Below are positions 1 through 9,758 of a stretch of DNA of 64,000 nucleotides, piece after piece. Each line of letters starts with the position of its first letter. Position 1 is the stretch's first letter. Origin of the DNA: Echinicola jeungdonensis (lineage in GTDB: Bacteria; Bacteroidota; Bacteroidia; Cytophagales; Cyclobacteriaceae); the NCBI RefSeq assembly GCF_030409905.1, contig NZ_JAUFQT010000001.1, positions 2,254,001 to 2,318,000 on the forward strand. The letters run 5' to 3'. Made by a program: the position numbers and the translations under genes. Below the pieces are notes generated by a model. It was not told the DNA's origin. It made no database searches and was given only the letters and a program-made list of their open reading frames with translations.

Positions 1-572
1 TTACGGTGGATGATGCAGTCAATAATGTGGAGGAAAGTGTTTTCCAAATTGTAAAAGAAGGCCCCATCAGGTCCATCATTCAGTATAATTACAATAACTG
101 GCAAACCCATAATCGCAACTATGATGTTCAGGAAAGAACTACCATCTGGCCTGGCATGTATGGCTATAAAAATGAAGTGTCTATTTCTGGACTTCAGGGA
201 GACGAAATCTTTTTGGTGGGCTTAGTAAATATCAATAATGACCAGCCATTAGAAGAAATAGAAGTCAATGAAGAATGGGTAGTGTTGTTGACCCATGACA
301 AACAAAGTTATGACAAAGAATGGCATTTGGGCATGGCTTTAATTCTTCCAAAAGCCAAATACCAGGGCTATTCCGAAGCCCCTGAATCCGGAGATTTGTC
401 AAATAGTTTCCTGGCCAAGCTATCCATAGAGGAAAATGAACCTATTTCCTATTATGCAATAGGAGCATGGGGAATGTCCGAGGAACAATTCAGGGATAGG
501 GAATATTTTAAAAATTATGTCACTAATCTCACCAAACAGCTTGATGCAGAAGTTGAGGTGAGCTGGAAATGA
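1..572 (+). CDS. DUF4861 family protein, C-terminal part (runs off left edge)
   Basis: The open frame is already running at base 3 and no convincing start lies inside the window, so this is the last ~190 residues of a longer protein. The visible part is a beta-rich domain with segments GPIRSIIQYNY, YNNWQTHNRNYDVQERTTIW and EPISYYAIGAWGMSE, which I recognise as resembling DUF4861, a family repeatedly found in pectin-degradation loci of Bacteroidota; its biochemical role is not established. It is immediately followed by the DUF6250 and PL26-like genes in the same direction, which supports a role in pectin (rhamnogalacturonan or unsaturated galacturonide) processing. Family assignment is from memory of sequence character, not from a search. 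Confidence 0.65.
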   Translation, partial: TVDDAVNNVEESVFQIVKEGPIRSIIQYNYNNWQTHNRNYDVQERTTIWPGMYGYKNEVSISGLQGDEIFLVGLVNINNDQPLEEIEVNEEWVVLLTHDKQSYDKEWHLGMALILPKAKYQGYSEAPESGDLSNSFLAKLSIEENEPISYYAIGAWGMSEEQFRDREYFKNYVTNLTKQLDAEVEVSWK

Positions 573-685
573 GAAATTTAGATTTAGGAATGATGAATTA
601 CTTCCAATTCTACCTTTATCATTTCTATTTCTTAATTAATTCTAATTGTAAAAGAAAGGATAAGGCATTGGGCAAAAACAATTGT

Positions 686-1411
686 ATGGATTTTAATCGT
701 CACTTTATATACGGCCTTTTTTTAGCTGGTATCTTTTCAGCCTGCTCTCAGGAAGGTACAGAACAAAAGGACAGAAATGAAGGCTCCACTCCCGAAAAAG
801 TGATATTCCAATCTGATTTTTCAGGTGAACTGGACCCTCAAACCTGGAAAACGGAAATAGAGGATCCGGACAGTTCAAAGGTAGTGGTAATAGATGGTAA
901 GTTGGTATTGGATTCCAATGCAGGAGTTACCGTCTGGCTGGACAAAAAACTTAAAGGAGACATTGAAATCACCTATCAACGGGAAGTGATCATGGAAGAA
1001 GGTGTCAATGACCGGCTATCTGATCTCAATCAGTTTTGGATGGCTACCGACCCTAGAAATGAAAACTTATTTACCAGGAGCGGTTCTTTCAAAGAATATG
1101 ATTCGCTAAGCATGTATTACGTTGGATTTGGGGGAAACTATAATTCCACAACCCGCTTTAGGAAATACCATGGTGATGGTGAAAAGCCATTGTTATTTGA
1201 CCTTAGGGACAAGGCTCACTTACTACAGCCTAATCATGTATATGATATCAAGATTAAAGTGGATGATGGCCTGGTAAGCTATTGGGTAGATGACAATTTG
1301 TTTTTTCAATACCAGGATGAAAACCCATTGGAGGAAGGATACTTTGGTTTCCGCTCCACCTGGTCCAGACATGCTATTGATAATTTGAAAATTGTTCAGT
1401 TAGAGAAATAG
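686..1411 (+). CDS. DUF6250 family lipoprotein (lectin-like fold, pectin locus)
   Basis: A 241-residue protein starting at the ATG at 686. The frame is open back to 569, but that longer version would overlap the upstream gene and bury the signal sequence; from 686 the N-terminus is MDFNRHFIYGLFLAGIFSAC, a clean lipoprotein signal with lipobox before the Cys. The mature part (about residues 45-241) has the pattern of DUF6250: FQSDFSGELDPQTWKTE near the start, LNQFWMATDPRNENLFTR in the middle and YFGFRSTWSRHAIDNLKIV at the end. This resembles concanavalin-like jelly rolls that bind or cleave polysaccharide. Function is unproven; the family is common beside rhamnogalacturonan lyases, as here. 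Probably co-transcribed with the DUF4861 gene upstream. Confidence 0.7.
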   Translation: MDFNRHFIYGLFLAGIFSACSQEGTEQKDRNEGSTPEKVIFQSDFSGELDPQTWKTEIEDPDSSKVVVIDGKLVLDSNAGVTVWLDKKLKGDIEITYQREVIMEEGVNDRLSDLNQFWMATDPRNENLFTRSGSFKEYDSLSMYYVGFGGNYNSTTRFRKYHGDGEKPLLFDLRDKAHLLQPNHVYDIKIKVDDGLVSYWVDDNLFFQYQDENPLEEGYFGFRSTWSRHAIDNLKIVQLEK

Positions 1412-1429
1412 AATAGTCATCGTTTCTTT

Positions 1430-1452
1430 GGACCTCGTTTCAAACGAGGTCC
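1430..1452. repeat. REP-like palindrome, copy 1
   Basis: Arms GGACCTCGTTT and AAACGAGGTCC separated by one C form a perfect 11-bp inverted repeat just after the DUF6250 stop codon. The core CCTCGTTTCAAACGAGG recurs at 11303-11327 and 11356-11382, with variants at 12061-12085 and 50717-50743. It probably folds into a hairpin in single-stranded DNA or RNA. Confidence 0.85.
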
Positions 1453-1471
1453 ATCTATTAGGTCTGTTTCA

Positions 1472-1498
1472 ATAGTCCTAGTTTAAAACGAGGGCTAT
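1472..1498. repeat. REP-like palindrome, degenerate copy
   Basis: A decayed relative of the preceding palindrome: outer arms ATAG and CTAT still pair and the inner AACGAGGGCTAT arm matches the 11356-11382 copy, but the left arm has diverged (TCCTAGTTT). Paired with the perfect copy 20 bp upstream, it makes a two-palindrome unit like those seen around RAYT genes. Confidence 0.6.
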
Positions 1499-1558
1499 AC
1501 TTTAACCATTCTCTAAATAAAAATTCGGAAAGAAATTCAAATCAACCGAAATAAACCC

Positions 1559-4285
1559 ATGAGTAACTATAATATAACCCGAAGAAATTTTGTAAAAAGT
1601 TCTGCTTTATTAAGTTCTTCACTTTTTTTAGGCCCCACCCTTGCTAATGCAGTTGGGGGTGTTTTTCCCAAATCACCATTGCGACCTGTAGCCTTACATT
1701 GGCTGGAGGAAACCGAAAACCGGATTATTGATGGGGCAACTTGGGGTGTGCCCTGGCCAATGGGGCAATTAAAGCAAAATGCCGACTTTTCCCTAAAGAA
1801 CACCAATGGAGCCAAACATGCTGTCCAGTCCTGGCCATTGGCATATTGGCCGGATGGATCCTTAAAATGGACCGGACATGCTATGCCCTCGGGGGTAACG
1901 GGATTTAATGATTTTAGCCTTGTACCAGGGGAAAAAATTCAACCTGATCAATCCCTTAAAGTGGCAGAAACCTCCTTAGAAATTTCAATCGATACAGGGA
2001 AAATCCAATGTACGATCAACAAAAAGGGAAAAGATTTAATTGCGGCTGTTCAAAGGAATGGGAGAACCCAATTAAAAAACGGTCGATTGGTGTTGCATCA
2101 CCAAGACCAAGCCCCTGGTGAAGAAGGAACAGTGAACACTTCTGAATTTGAAGGGAAAATTGAAAAGATAAGTCTCGAGCAAAAGGGCCCATTAAGGACG
2201 GTTGTAAAAATTGAGGGGAAACATGATGCGGAGGGGAAAAAAGCTTGGCTGCCCTTTGTGGTACGGCTTTATTTTTATCAGGGAGGTGAATCTATTAGGG
2301 TTATGCATACCATCATTTATGATGGGGATGAATATAAAGATTTTATTAAAGGATTGGGTCTACGTTTTTCTGTCCCTATGGAGGACGAACTCTATGACCG
2401 GCATATAAGGTTTGCCGGCGAAGAAGAAGGCGTTTTTGGAGAAGCGGTCAAGGGCCTTACTGGATTAAGAAGAAACCCCGGGCAACATATCAAAACAGCC
2501 CAGGTAGAAGGCAAAAAAACACCTCCAGTTGATCAATTTGCTGAAAGTGTCTCCAGCCGCTTACATTACATTCCCAACTTTGGGGATTATACACTTTCAC
2601 AAACCAGTCCGGATGCATTCGAAATCCGCAAAAGGACAAAAAAAGGCCATTCCTGGTTGAAATCGGGTTTTGGACAAAGGTCAAGGGGGACTGGTTATCT
2701 GGGTGGCCCAAAAGGAGGGGTTGTTTTTGGCATAAGGAATTTTTGGCAAAGTTACCCTGCCCAAATTGATATTAGAAATGCCCATACCGATGAGGGTGAA
2801 GTGACTTTATGGCTGTGGGCCCCTGATGCCCCTGCGATGGACCTGCGATTTTACCATGATGGAATGGGACAGGATACCCATGAAAAGCAATTGGATGCCC
2901 TCAATATCACCTATGAGGATTATGAACCAGGTTTTGGAACCCCAATGGGGGTTGCCAGAACCAGTGAAATGAAGCTTTGGATACTTGAGGAAACTCCTCA
3001 AAACGAAACTTTCAATGCTTTGGCCAATGGAATCCAGGAACCCGCCGTGGTTTGTTGTGAACCGGCCTATTTGCATCAGGTTGGGGTTTTTGGTAAAATT
3101 TGGGATCTCCCGGACCGAAGCTCCTTAATTAAATCCAAAATTGAGGATAATTTGGAAGCCTATTTTGAATTTTACCACCAACAGGTGGATGACCGCCGAT
3201 GGTATGGCTTTTGGGATTATGGGGATGTTATGCATTCCTATGATTTTGACAGGCATACCTGGCGTTATGATGTAGGAGGCTTTGCCTGGGACAACTCAGA
3301 ATTGTCCACCGACCTTTGGCTATGGTATTATTTTTTAAGGACCGGTAGAGCGGATGTTTTCCGGATGGCCGAAGCGATGACCCGGCACACTGGGGAAGTG
3401 GATGTTCACCATCTGGGGCGTTTTGCCCCATTGGGAAGCCGGCATAATGTCCAGCATTGGGGCTGCAGTGCCAAACAATTAAGGATCAGCACGGCGGCTA
3501 ACCGAAGGTTTTACTATTACCTGACTGCAGATGAAAGAGTTGGAGACCTAATGAGGGAACAAGTAAATGCAGTTGAAACTTTAAAGGAAATTCCTCCCAC
3601 CAGAAAGGTGACCGATCAGTCCGTTTGGGATACCGAAAGTGACCCCAATAAAGTTTATGTCAGCTTTGGTACCGATTATGGAGCAGTTTCCGCCGCTTGG
3701 TTTACAGAATGGGAACGCACCGGTGACGATAAGGTCAAGGAAAAATTGATGAACAGCATGCGGACCATTGCTGCCCAGCCCAAAGGTTTTTTCTCCGCAG
3801 GAGCTAAAATGGACCTGAGAACAGGCGAATTTGATAGGGTGGATCATCAACGGGCCTCAGCTTCTCATTTGAGTGCTGTCTTCGGTTTGATGGAGGTTTG
3901 TGCAGAATTGGTACAGAATATAGACATGCCGGAATTCGAAGCTGCTTGGATCCAATATTGTGAACTTTATAATGCCGGAGAAGAGGAGCAGGAGGAAGTA
4001 TTGGGTAATGCCCTGGGGAAAATGAACCTTGGCCAGGGCCATAGCCGACTAACGGCCTATGCGGCAAAAATAAAAAATGACCCAGAGTTGGCCCAGAGAG
4101 CTTGGAGGGAGTTTGTAGGAGGAGGGGCAGGTTATCGCCTCAGGGAACCTTATGTCCGCACTTTGGAAGGGGATGAGGTGCTTAGGCCAATGGAAGAGGC
4201 CCATGTCTCCACCAATGCCACAGCCCAATGGGGATTAGCAGCCATCCAATGCCTTGGATTAATAGGTGATGAGTTGAAATGGTAA
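1559..4285 (+). CDS. Exo-rhamnogalacturonan lyase family protein (PL26/YetA-like)
   Basis: A 908-residue protein with a twin-arginine signal (TRRNFVKSS, residues 7-15) followed by a hydrophobic stretch, so it is exported folded. Residues ~40-120 (RPVALHWLEE, WGVPWPMGQL, WPDGSLKWTGHA) match the RIFT-barrel N-terminal domain of the PcRGLX/YetA-like group; the large remainder has the aromatic-rich (alpha/alpha) toroid character, for example WYGFWDYGDVMHSYD and GGFAWDNSELSTDLWLWYY. PL26 enzymes cleave rhamnogalacturonan I from chain ends. Substrate here is inferred from the family and from the CE12, DUF4861 and DUF6250 neighbours; I cannot identify the catalytic residues by eye. Full length for the family. 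The upstream gap carries two REP-like palindromes, so it may be transcribed separately. Confidence 0.8.
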   Translation: MSNYNITRRNFVKSSALLSSSLFLGPTLANAVGGVFPKSPLRPVALHWLEETENRIIDGATWGVPWPMGQLKQNADFSLKNTNGAKHAVQSWPLAYWPDGSLKWTGHAMPSGVTGFNDFSLVPGEKIQPDQSLKVAETSLEISIDTGKIQCTINKKGKDLIAAVQRNGRTQLKNGRLVLHHQDQAPGEEGTVNTSEFEGKIEKISLEQKGPLRTVVKIEGKHDAEGKKAWLPFVVRLYFYQGGESIRVMHTIIYDGDEYKDFIKGLGLRFSVPMEDELYDRHIRFAGEEEGVFGEAVKGLTGLRRNPGQHIKTAQVEGKKTPPVDQFAESVSSRLHYIPNFGDYTLSQTSPDAFEIRKRTKKGHSWLKSGFGQRSRGTGYLGGPKGGVVFGIRNFWQSYPAQIDIRNAHTDEGEVTLWLWAPDAPAMDLRFYHDGMGQDTHEKQLDALNITYEDYEPGFGTPMGVARTSEMKLWILEETPQNETFNALANGIQEPAVVCCEPAYLHQVGVFGKIWDLPDRSSLIKSKIEDNLEAYFEFYHQQVDDRRWYGFWDYGDVMHSYDFDRHTWRYDVGGFAWDNSELSTDLWLWYYFLRTGRADVFRMAEAMTRHTGEVDVHHLGRFAPLGSRHNVQHWGCSAKQLRISTAANRRFYYYLTADERVGDLMREQVNAVETLKEIPPTRKVTDQSVWDTESDPNKVYVSFGTDYGAVSAAWFTEWERTGDDKVKEKLMNSMRTIAAQPKGFFSAGAKMDLRTGEFDRVDHQRASASHLSAVFGLMEVCAELVQNIDMPEFEAAWIQYCELYNAGEEEQEEVLGNALGKMNLGQGHSRLTAYAAKIKNDPELAQRAWREFVGGGAGYRLREPYVRTLEGDEVLRPMEEAHVSTNATAQWGLAAIQCLGLIGDELKW

Positions 4286-4399
4286 TGGATTAGAATCAAG
4301 ATTTTTGTATCAAGTAGATAGTGCTAGCCCCTGAGCAGAGTTGATGGGCCGTCAACGACTCCGTTTCCGGACTCATTACTTAAATCTCACTACTCAATA

Positions 4400-5644
4400 C
4401 TAAAAAAATATCGGCTTAATATGTTTCTCCAGAAGATTTTCCATCACCTTTTCCTCTATGGCCCTTCGGTGCAGGGTCATTAGGTTATAAAATTCTCCCC
4501 TTTCTTCAGCAGCAATTTTATAGGCACAATGCATCAATTGCCTTAAATGGGGGTTCATCCGATTTCCTCTTGGTTCATGCCTTAAAGCTTGGGCCATTTT
4601 TTCCTTGCCATCATTTTTAAGATTTTCTAGGCTGGGTAGGGCTTTTTTATCAATGTCTAAAACATCAGGATAAGGGGATGTCAGTTCATCATAACGATCC
4701 AGGGCTTTCTCATATACTTTGAGGGCAAAATCAAAACCCTCCTTGCTGCTTTCTGCTAATACCGTGATTTCCTCTAACCAGGTAGTGCCCGCTGTTTTGA
4801 CGTGTATTCCTGCATTATGTTTTTTGATCAAGCGGTTCATGACAGGATAAATGGAAAATTTATCACTTCCGCTATGGATGCTAAGTTTTAATTGATCAGG
4901 AAGCCCAAATTCTTTTTTGGCAAATTTTAAAACCTGAAGATCTTCCTCAAATTCCTTTTCAAACATTCTCAATTCCCCTTCGTAATCTATTCCTTTGTTA
5001 AACCTACCAGTAAATTTGGGGGCAAGGGTACTGACGGGAACTTTGTAATAGGCAAGGGCAGCAAGAATAAAGAAAAGTTCAATTGGAGATTGAGGCTTAG
5101 CCACCTCATCCATGGAAACCTCTACAACAAAATCATCATCCTTTTTTAAACTGATATGCTCATACACCTCTGAGGCTTTTTTAGCAGCAAATAAAAAAGT
5201 ATTGATAATTTCATTCAGCTCATTTTCATCAATAGTTATAGAATTCTTTATTCCCGGGATATATAGCGCACCTTGGTAGGGTTGCACAAATTGTAAAAAG
5301 GCATCCTTTTCCTTCTGGTATGGAGCTTTTCCGATAAACTGAGCCACATCAATCGTAAAAAAGTCGCAATAAGGAATATAATCGTCCACGATGTCAAAAT
5401 TGATGTGGTCTGCGTCCACAAAATAGGGGTCTTTAAAATTAAGATTCTTGATAGCAATTTCTGCTTCCTTCCGGACAATTTCAGGTTTGGAATTGACGGT
5501 CAAATGTTCCCGGTGGGATTTATTCCAGACTGGAGTAATGTTTATTCTCTTAGCATTGGCATGGAGTATGGCCTTTAACTGGGCATCTCCTTCCAATCCA
5601 AATCGATCCCCCATGCCAAATGAATATTTTCCTAATGCTTTCAT
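4400..5644 (-). CDS. Tagaturonate/fructuronate epimerase family protein (UxaE-like)
   Basis: A 414-residue cytoplasmic protein with no signal peptide. Segments FVDADHINFDIVDDYIP and SIHSGSDKFSIYP match the UxaE family, metal-dependent epimerases that interconvert D-tagaturonate and D-fructuronate, linking galacturonate to the glucuronate branch. This fits a locus that liberates galacturonic acid from pectin. It is somewhat shorter than the ~480 residues I recall for the Thermotoga enzyme, so a different hexuronate or ketose substrate is possible. It is the only minus-strand metabolic gene in the first 22 kb and diverges from the CE12 gene across a 410-bp gap that holds an 18-bp direct repeat. 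Confidence 0.75.
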   Translation of the reverse strand: MKALGKYSFGMGDRFGLEGDAQLKAILHANAKRINITPVWNKSHREHLTVNSKPEIVRKEAEIAIKNLNFKDPYFVDADHINFDIVDDYIPYCDFFTIDVAQFIGKAPYQKEKDAFLQFVQPYQGALYIPGIKNSITIDENELNEIINTFLFAAKKASEVYEHISLKKDDDFVVEVSMDEVAKPQSPIELFFILAALAYYKVPVSTLAPKFTGRFNKGIDYEGELRMFEKEFEEDLQVLKFAKKEFGLPDQLKLSIHSGSDKFSIYPVMNRLIKKHNAGIHVKTAGTTWLEEITVLAESSKEGFDFALKVYEKALDRYDELTSPYPDVLDIDKKALPSLENLKNDGKEKMAQALRHEPRGNRMNPHLRQLMHCAYKIAAEERGEFYNLMTLHRRAIEEKVMENLLEKHIKPIFF

Positions 5645-6054
5645 TGCTGTTTATTTTGGGTTGACTAACCTTTAATGCCTTTTCTTTTAGATTATTGTTG
5701 GAAAAATGGCTTTTGATAACAGTACTATAATTTAATAACATTATTGGTTTTGGCCTAAAAAAATAGGGTAATTGGTGCCTTTGGTAAAATGGAAGTTTTA
5801 GTATTTAGGGAAGTACACGCCTTTGGCTCATATTTGCCCGATGGACTTTAAATGAGATTTTTAAACAAAAGGGTCAACGCTATTTAGGGAAGTAAACGTT
5901 TTTCATATCTAATATCTCACAACTCTCAACTCCTTCCACCATAACGAAACCATACAGTTTCCCAGACTGGGATCGTTAATTTTATTGGTTGAATAAAGTT
6001 AATCCCTCTGTTCAAGTGTGGAGCTATGTCTAATAAACTCAATACAAACCAATA
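5645..6054. promoter_or_regulatory. Divergent intergenic region with an 18-bp direct repeat
   Basis: The 410-bp gap separates the UxaE-like gene (leftward) from the CE12 gene (rightward), so both promoters probably lie in it. TATTTAGGGAAGTACACG at 5802-5819 recurs as TATTTAGGGAAGTAAACG at 5881-5898, 17 of 18 bases identical and 79 bp apart. A long low-complexity motif repeated in direct orientation between divergent genes is a reasonable operator candidate. No regulator gene is adjacent, and I could not place -33/-7 boxes with confidence. Confidence 0.4.
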
Positions 6055-7413
6055 ATGAAGCGAAACTCATTTATATATTGCCTCGGGATAGGGGCTTTTG
6101 CCATTTGCAGCTCATTGATTTCCTGTAAAACCCAACAACAAGAAATTCAATCTTCCACATATAAATTTGATTTTGGCACAGGAAAGATTGCCGAAGGATA
6201 CCATCAAGTTCGACCTGAGAATATGTACGATTCTGCCAAAGGGTTTGGCTTTTTGGATGCTCCGGAATTGGAAGCTGCTGACCGGGGAGGAAATGTTCTG
6301 GAAAATGATTTTTTAAGTTCTAAGAGCCCTTTTTTCTTTACCGTAGATGTTCCTGAAGGAAATTATGATGTCAAAGTAATTTTAGGGGATAAAGAGGGAA
6401 CTTCTTCCAGCACCATTAGAGTAGAAAACAGAAGATTGATGGTGGGAAAAACTGAAACCAAATCTGGAGAAATAATTGAAAAGAATTTTTCCGTCCATAT
6501 TCGCTATCCTGAAATTGCCGGCACTAATAAAAAGGTGAAGTTAAAATCCAGAGAACATGACTATTTGCACTGGGACCACCAATTGACTATTGAGTTTAAT
6601 GGAGATATGCCAAAAGTAGCGGGGATAGAGATTACCCCTAACAATACTGCCCCAACCGTATTTTTGGCTGGTAACAGCACTGTCGTGGATCAGGCCAATG
6701 AACCCTGGGCTGCTTGGGGACAAATGTTTCCCGCCTTTTTTGAGCCTGGCAAAGTGGTTATAGGAAACCATGCAGAATCCGGTCTTACCCTTAAAGCATT
6801 CAGATGGCATAACAGGTTGGAAAATATATTGAGTATGATGAAGCCCGGTGATTATTTGTTCATTGAATTTACTCATAATGACCAAAAACCAGGAAATGCC
6901 CATGTTGAGCCGTTTACTTCCTATCAGGAGGTGATTAGGGAATTTATGGCTGCTGCTAAAGAAAAGGGAGGTATTCCTGTTTTGGTAACCTCCATGCATC
7001 GCAGGAGTTTTGATGAAAATGGAAAAATTATCAATACCCTGGAAGAATATCCCGAAGCGATGCGTCAATTGGCCGAGGAAGAGAATGTGGCCCTAATTGA
7101 TCTCAATGCCATGAGCAAGACTTTATATGAAGCTTGGGGAGAAACGGAATCCAAAAAGGCTTTTGTCCATTTTCCTGCAGGGACCTTTGAAGGGCAGGAA
7201 GAAGATTTTGCTGACAATACCCACTTCAGCACTTATGGCGCATATCAATTGGCCAGCTGTGTGGTGGAAGGTCTGAAGAAAACAGATTTGGATTTGGTGA
7301 AATGGATAAAACCGGATATTCCAACCTACAATCCAGCAAACCCTCCGGCTTTTGAGGAATTCTATTGGCCACTCAGTCCCCGGGTGTCAATTATCAAACC
7401 TGATGGAAATTAA
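6055..7413 (+). CDS. Rhamnogalacturonan acetylesterase, CE12 SGNH hydrolase lipoprotein
   Basis: A 452-residue lipoprotein (lipobox SLISC, Cys24). Residues ~30-195 form a beta-sandwich N-terminal domain (FDFGTGKIAEGYHQV, HWDHQLTIEFNGD) typical of galactose-binding or esterase-accessory modules. The SGNH core follows: Ser208 in AGNSTV, a Gly block in HAESGLT, Asn275 in FTHNDQKPG and the Asp387/His390 pair in DNTHFS, so all catalytic blocks are present. CE12 enzymes remove acetyl groups from rhamnogalacturonan I so that lyases such as the PL26-like enzyme can act. Starts at the ATG at 6055. A clear terminator follows its stop, so it appears to be transcribed alone or at an operon end. Confidence 0.85.
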   Translation: MKRNSFIYCLGIGAFAICSSLISCKTQQQEIQSSTYKFDFGTGKIAEGYHQVRPENMYDSAKGFGFLDAPELEAADRGGNVLENDFLSSKSPFFFTVDVPEGNYDVKVILGDKEGTSSSTIRVENRRLMVGKTETKSGEIIEKNFSVHIRYPEIAGTNKKVKLKSREHDYLHWDHQLTIEFNGDMPKVAGIEITPNNTAPTVFLAGNSTVVDQANEPWAAWGQMFPAFFEPGKVVIGNHAESGLTLKAFRWHNRLENILSMMKPGDYLFIEFTHNDQKPGNAHVEPFTSYQEVIREFMAAAKEKGGIPVLVTSMHRRSFDENGKIINTLEEYPEAMRQLAEEENVALIDLNAMSKTLYEAWGETESKKAFVHFPAGTFEGQEEDFADNTHFSTYGAYQLASCVVEGLKKTDLDLVKWIKPDIPTYNPANPPAFEEFYWPLSPRVSIIKPDGN

Positions 7414-7435
7414 TTGTTGATTAGATAATCATTAT

Positions 7436-7463
7436 AAAAGCCCTTTATTTGAAGGGCTTTTTT
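7436..7463 (+). terminator. Rho-independent terminator after the CE12 gene
   Basis: Arms AAAAGCCCTT (7436-7445) and AAGGGCTTTT (7452-7461) flank a 6-base loop and the right arm merges into a T run. It lies 23 bp after the CE12 stop codon. The rest of the 360-bp gap up to 7773 is AT-rich and probably contains the GH51 promoter, but no convincing boxes were placed. Confidence 0.85.
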
Positions 7464-7772
7464 GTTTAAAGTCAATTGAAAATCTCATTTTTATGGGTAA
7501 TAGCTTTTTGAGGAAGGTTACAGGACCGCCATTTTTTTTTCCTTTGCGGGAAGGTTAAATTTTCACCCTCCTATTCAATTAATTTGTAAATTATATGCCC
7601 CAATCAAAAAACAAAGCTAAACTTGTTCAAACAATAAAGAATTAAAAAGAGTTGGAAGAGTATTTATATAAGTGTATAAAAAACAATTAATTATTTTTTT
7701 ATATCTTTAAAAGACCAATTTTGCCTTATTGGCAATTAAACCCTAAATCCCAATTAATAAAAAAAACTAAAT

Positions 7773-9749
7773 ATGTTTAAGACCAAAACCCTATTGTTGG
7801 GAATGGCTGCCTTGATTTCGCCATTGCTGACAAATGCCCAAAATGAGCCAACCGAATTGGAGGTGGATCTCAAAGAAAAAGTAACGGACATTTCCCCAAA
7901 TATGTGGGGCTTGTTTTTTGAAGATATCAATTTTGCTGCAGATGGAGGTCTTTATGCAGAAATGATCAAAAACTACTCTTTCGAATTCAAAAATCCATTG
8001 ATGGGATGGGGAAGGGTGGAAGACCATGGTGCCTATGGTTATGTTTTTAACCGCAACCACCCGGAAGGAGCCAATAAAAAATTCCTCCGAATCCAAAGAC
8101 TCAATAACCAAGGTGACTTTGGAATAAGTAATGGAGGATTTCGTGGTATTGCAGTTAAGGAAGGCCTGGATTATACTGTTACTTTTATCGCCAAAATTGC
8201 AAAAGGTGAAGACTTAAAAGTTACCACCAAATTATTGGACAGAAATGAAGTGATTGGGAAGGGATCAGTCAGCGGTTTTACCGATGAGTGGAAGGAATAT
8301 AAAATTGTGATGAACTCCAGCAAAACCCTGGATGGAGTACAGTTTCAGTTATTGCTGGAAGGAGAAGGGGAATTGGATGTGGATATGATTTCCATGTTTC
8401 CTGAGGATACCTGGAAAGGCCATAAAAGAGGCCTGAGAAAGGATTTGGTGCAGTTGCTTGCCGATATGGATCCCGGATTTTTGAGATTCCCCGGTGGATG
8501 TATTGTGGAAGGTTTTGATCTGGAAAACCGCTATCAATGGAAAAAAACCATTGGCGAAATGGAAGACCGGGAAGTGATGATGAACCGTTGGAATATTGAA
8601 TTTTCCCATAGGACGACCCCGGATTATTACCAGTCATTTGGCATTGGCTTTTTTGAATATTTCCAACTGGCTGAGGATATTGGAGCAGAGCCATTGCCTA
8701 TCGTAAGTTGTGGTTTGGCCTGCCAATTTAATACTGGAGAGCAAGTTCCTATTGGAGCTTTAGATCCATTCGTAAATGATGCTCTTGATTTAATAGAATT
8801 TGCCAATGGCCCTGTGGATAGCAAGTGGGGAGCCAAAAGGGCTGAAATGGGGCATCCCGAACCTTTTAACTTGAAATTTATAGGTGTTGGTAATGAAAAC
8901 TGGGGACCGCAGTATATCGAGAGGGCCAAAGTTTTTCAAAAAGCCATAAGTGCAGCTTATCCCGATGTGACCATTGTCAGTACTTCAGGTCCATTTCCTG
9001 ATGGAAGGGAATTTGAATATCTATGGGGAGAATTGAAGAAAATGGATGCAAAACTGGTGGATGAACATTACTACCGATCACCTGAGTGGTTCCGCAGCAA
9101 TGCCCGTCGATATGATGACTATGACCGTAATGGTCCTAAAGTTTTTGCAGGGGAATATGCGGCGCATACAAATATGACAAGGGAAGCATTGAAGCGAAAC
9201 AACTGGGAAGCAGCCCTATCAGAAGCAGCTTTTATGACCGGGTTGGAGAGAAATGCAGCGGTTGTTAGGTTGGCTTCTTATGCTCCATTATTTGCACATG
9301 TTGAAGGTTGGCAATGGAACCCGGATTTGATTTGGTTTGACAACCTTAGGTCCTATGGTACACCAAACTACTATGTCCAAAAATTATTCTCTACCAATCC
9401 AGGTACACATGTAGTACCTATTACTGAAGCTGATAAAAGTTTGGCCGGGGAAGATGGCCTTTATGCCTCAGCTACCATTGATGAAAACACTAATGAGTTA
9501 ATCTTTAAAGTGGTCAATATTTCTAAGGAACCTCAAAAAGTGATTATTGACTTGAATGGCAGGTATCGAGGTAATGGAAAAGGAATCCTTTTGGAAATGG
9601 CCAGTGATGACCTCGCTGCGGTAAACTCACTGGAAAACCCAACCAATTTGGAGCCGGTTGAAAAGACATTAGAGGTAAAAAGAAAAACCATTGAAATGGA
9701 ATTGAAAGGTCAATCTGTCAATGTCGGTAAAGTTAAATTGAGTAAATAA
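7773..9749 (+). CDS. GH51 alpha-L-arabinofuranosidase
   Basis: A 658-residue secreted enzyme with signal peptide MFKTKTLLLGMAALISPLLTNA. The catalytic TIM barrel is recognisable from RFPGGCIVEGFDLENRYQW (around residue 237), the acid/base Glu375 in GVGNENWGPQY and the nucleophile Glu461 in VFAGEYAAH, followed by a C-terminal beta-sandwich. GH51 enzymes remove terminal alpha-L-arabinofuranose from arabinan, arabinogalactan or arabinoxylan; a pectin arabinan side chain is the likely target here. It is followed after only 9 bp by the GH43 gene, so the two almost certainly form an operon acting together on arabinose-bearing chains. Confidence 0.92.
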   Translation: MFKTKTLLLGMAALISPLLTNAQNEPTELEVDLKEKVTDISPNMWGLFFEDINFAADGGLYAEMIKNYSFEFKNPLMGWGRVEDHGAYGYVFNRNHPEGANKKFLRIQRLNNQGDFGISNGGFRGIAVKEGLDYTVTFIAKIAKGEDLKVTTKLLDRNEVIGKGSVSGFTDEWKEYKIVMNSSKTLDGVQFQLLLEGEGELDVDMISMFPEDTWKGHKRGLRKDLVQLLADMDPGFLRFPGGCIVEGFDLENRYQWKKTIGEMEDREVMMNRWNIEFSHRTTPDYYQSFGIGFFEYFQLAEDIGAEPLPIVSCGLACQFNTGEQVPIGALDPFVNDALDLIEFANGPVDSKWGAKRAEMGHPEPFNLKFIGVGNENWGPQYIERAKVFQKAISAAYPDVTIVSTSGPFPDGREFEYLWGELKKMDAKLVDEHYYRSPEWFRSNARRYDDYDRNGPKVFAGEYAAHTNMTREALKRNNWEAALSEAAFMTGLERNAAVVRLASYAPLFAHVEGWQWNPDLIWFDNLRSYGTPNYYVQKLFSTNPGTHVVPITEADKSLAGEDGLYASATIDENTNELIFKVVNISKEPQKVIIDLNGRYRGNGKGILLEMASDDLAAVNSLENPTNLEPVEKTLEVKRKTIEMELKGQSVNVGKVKLSK

Positions 9750-9758
9750 ACCATTTCT

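Noticed and set aside
569..685. Longer N-terminus for the DUF6250 lipoprotein
   Set aside because: It would overlap the upstream gene and place the lipoprotein signal 40 residues inside; the ATG at 686 gives a normal signal peptide.
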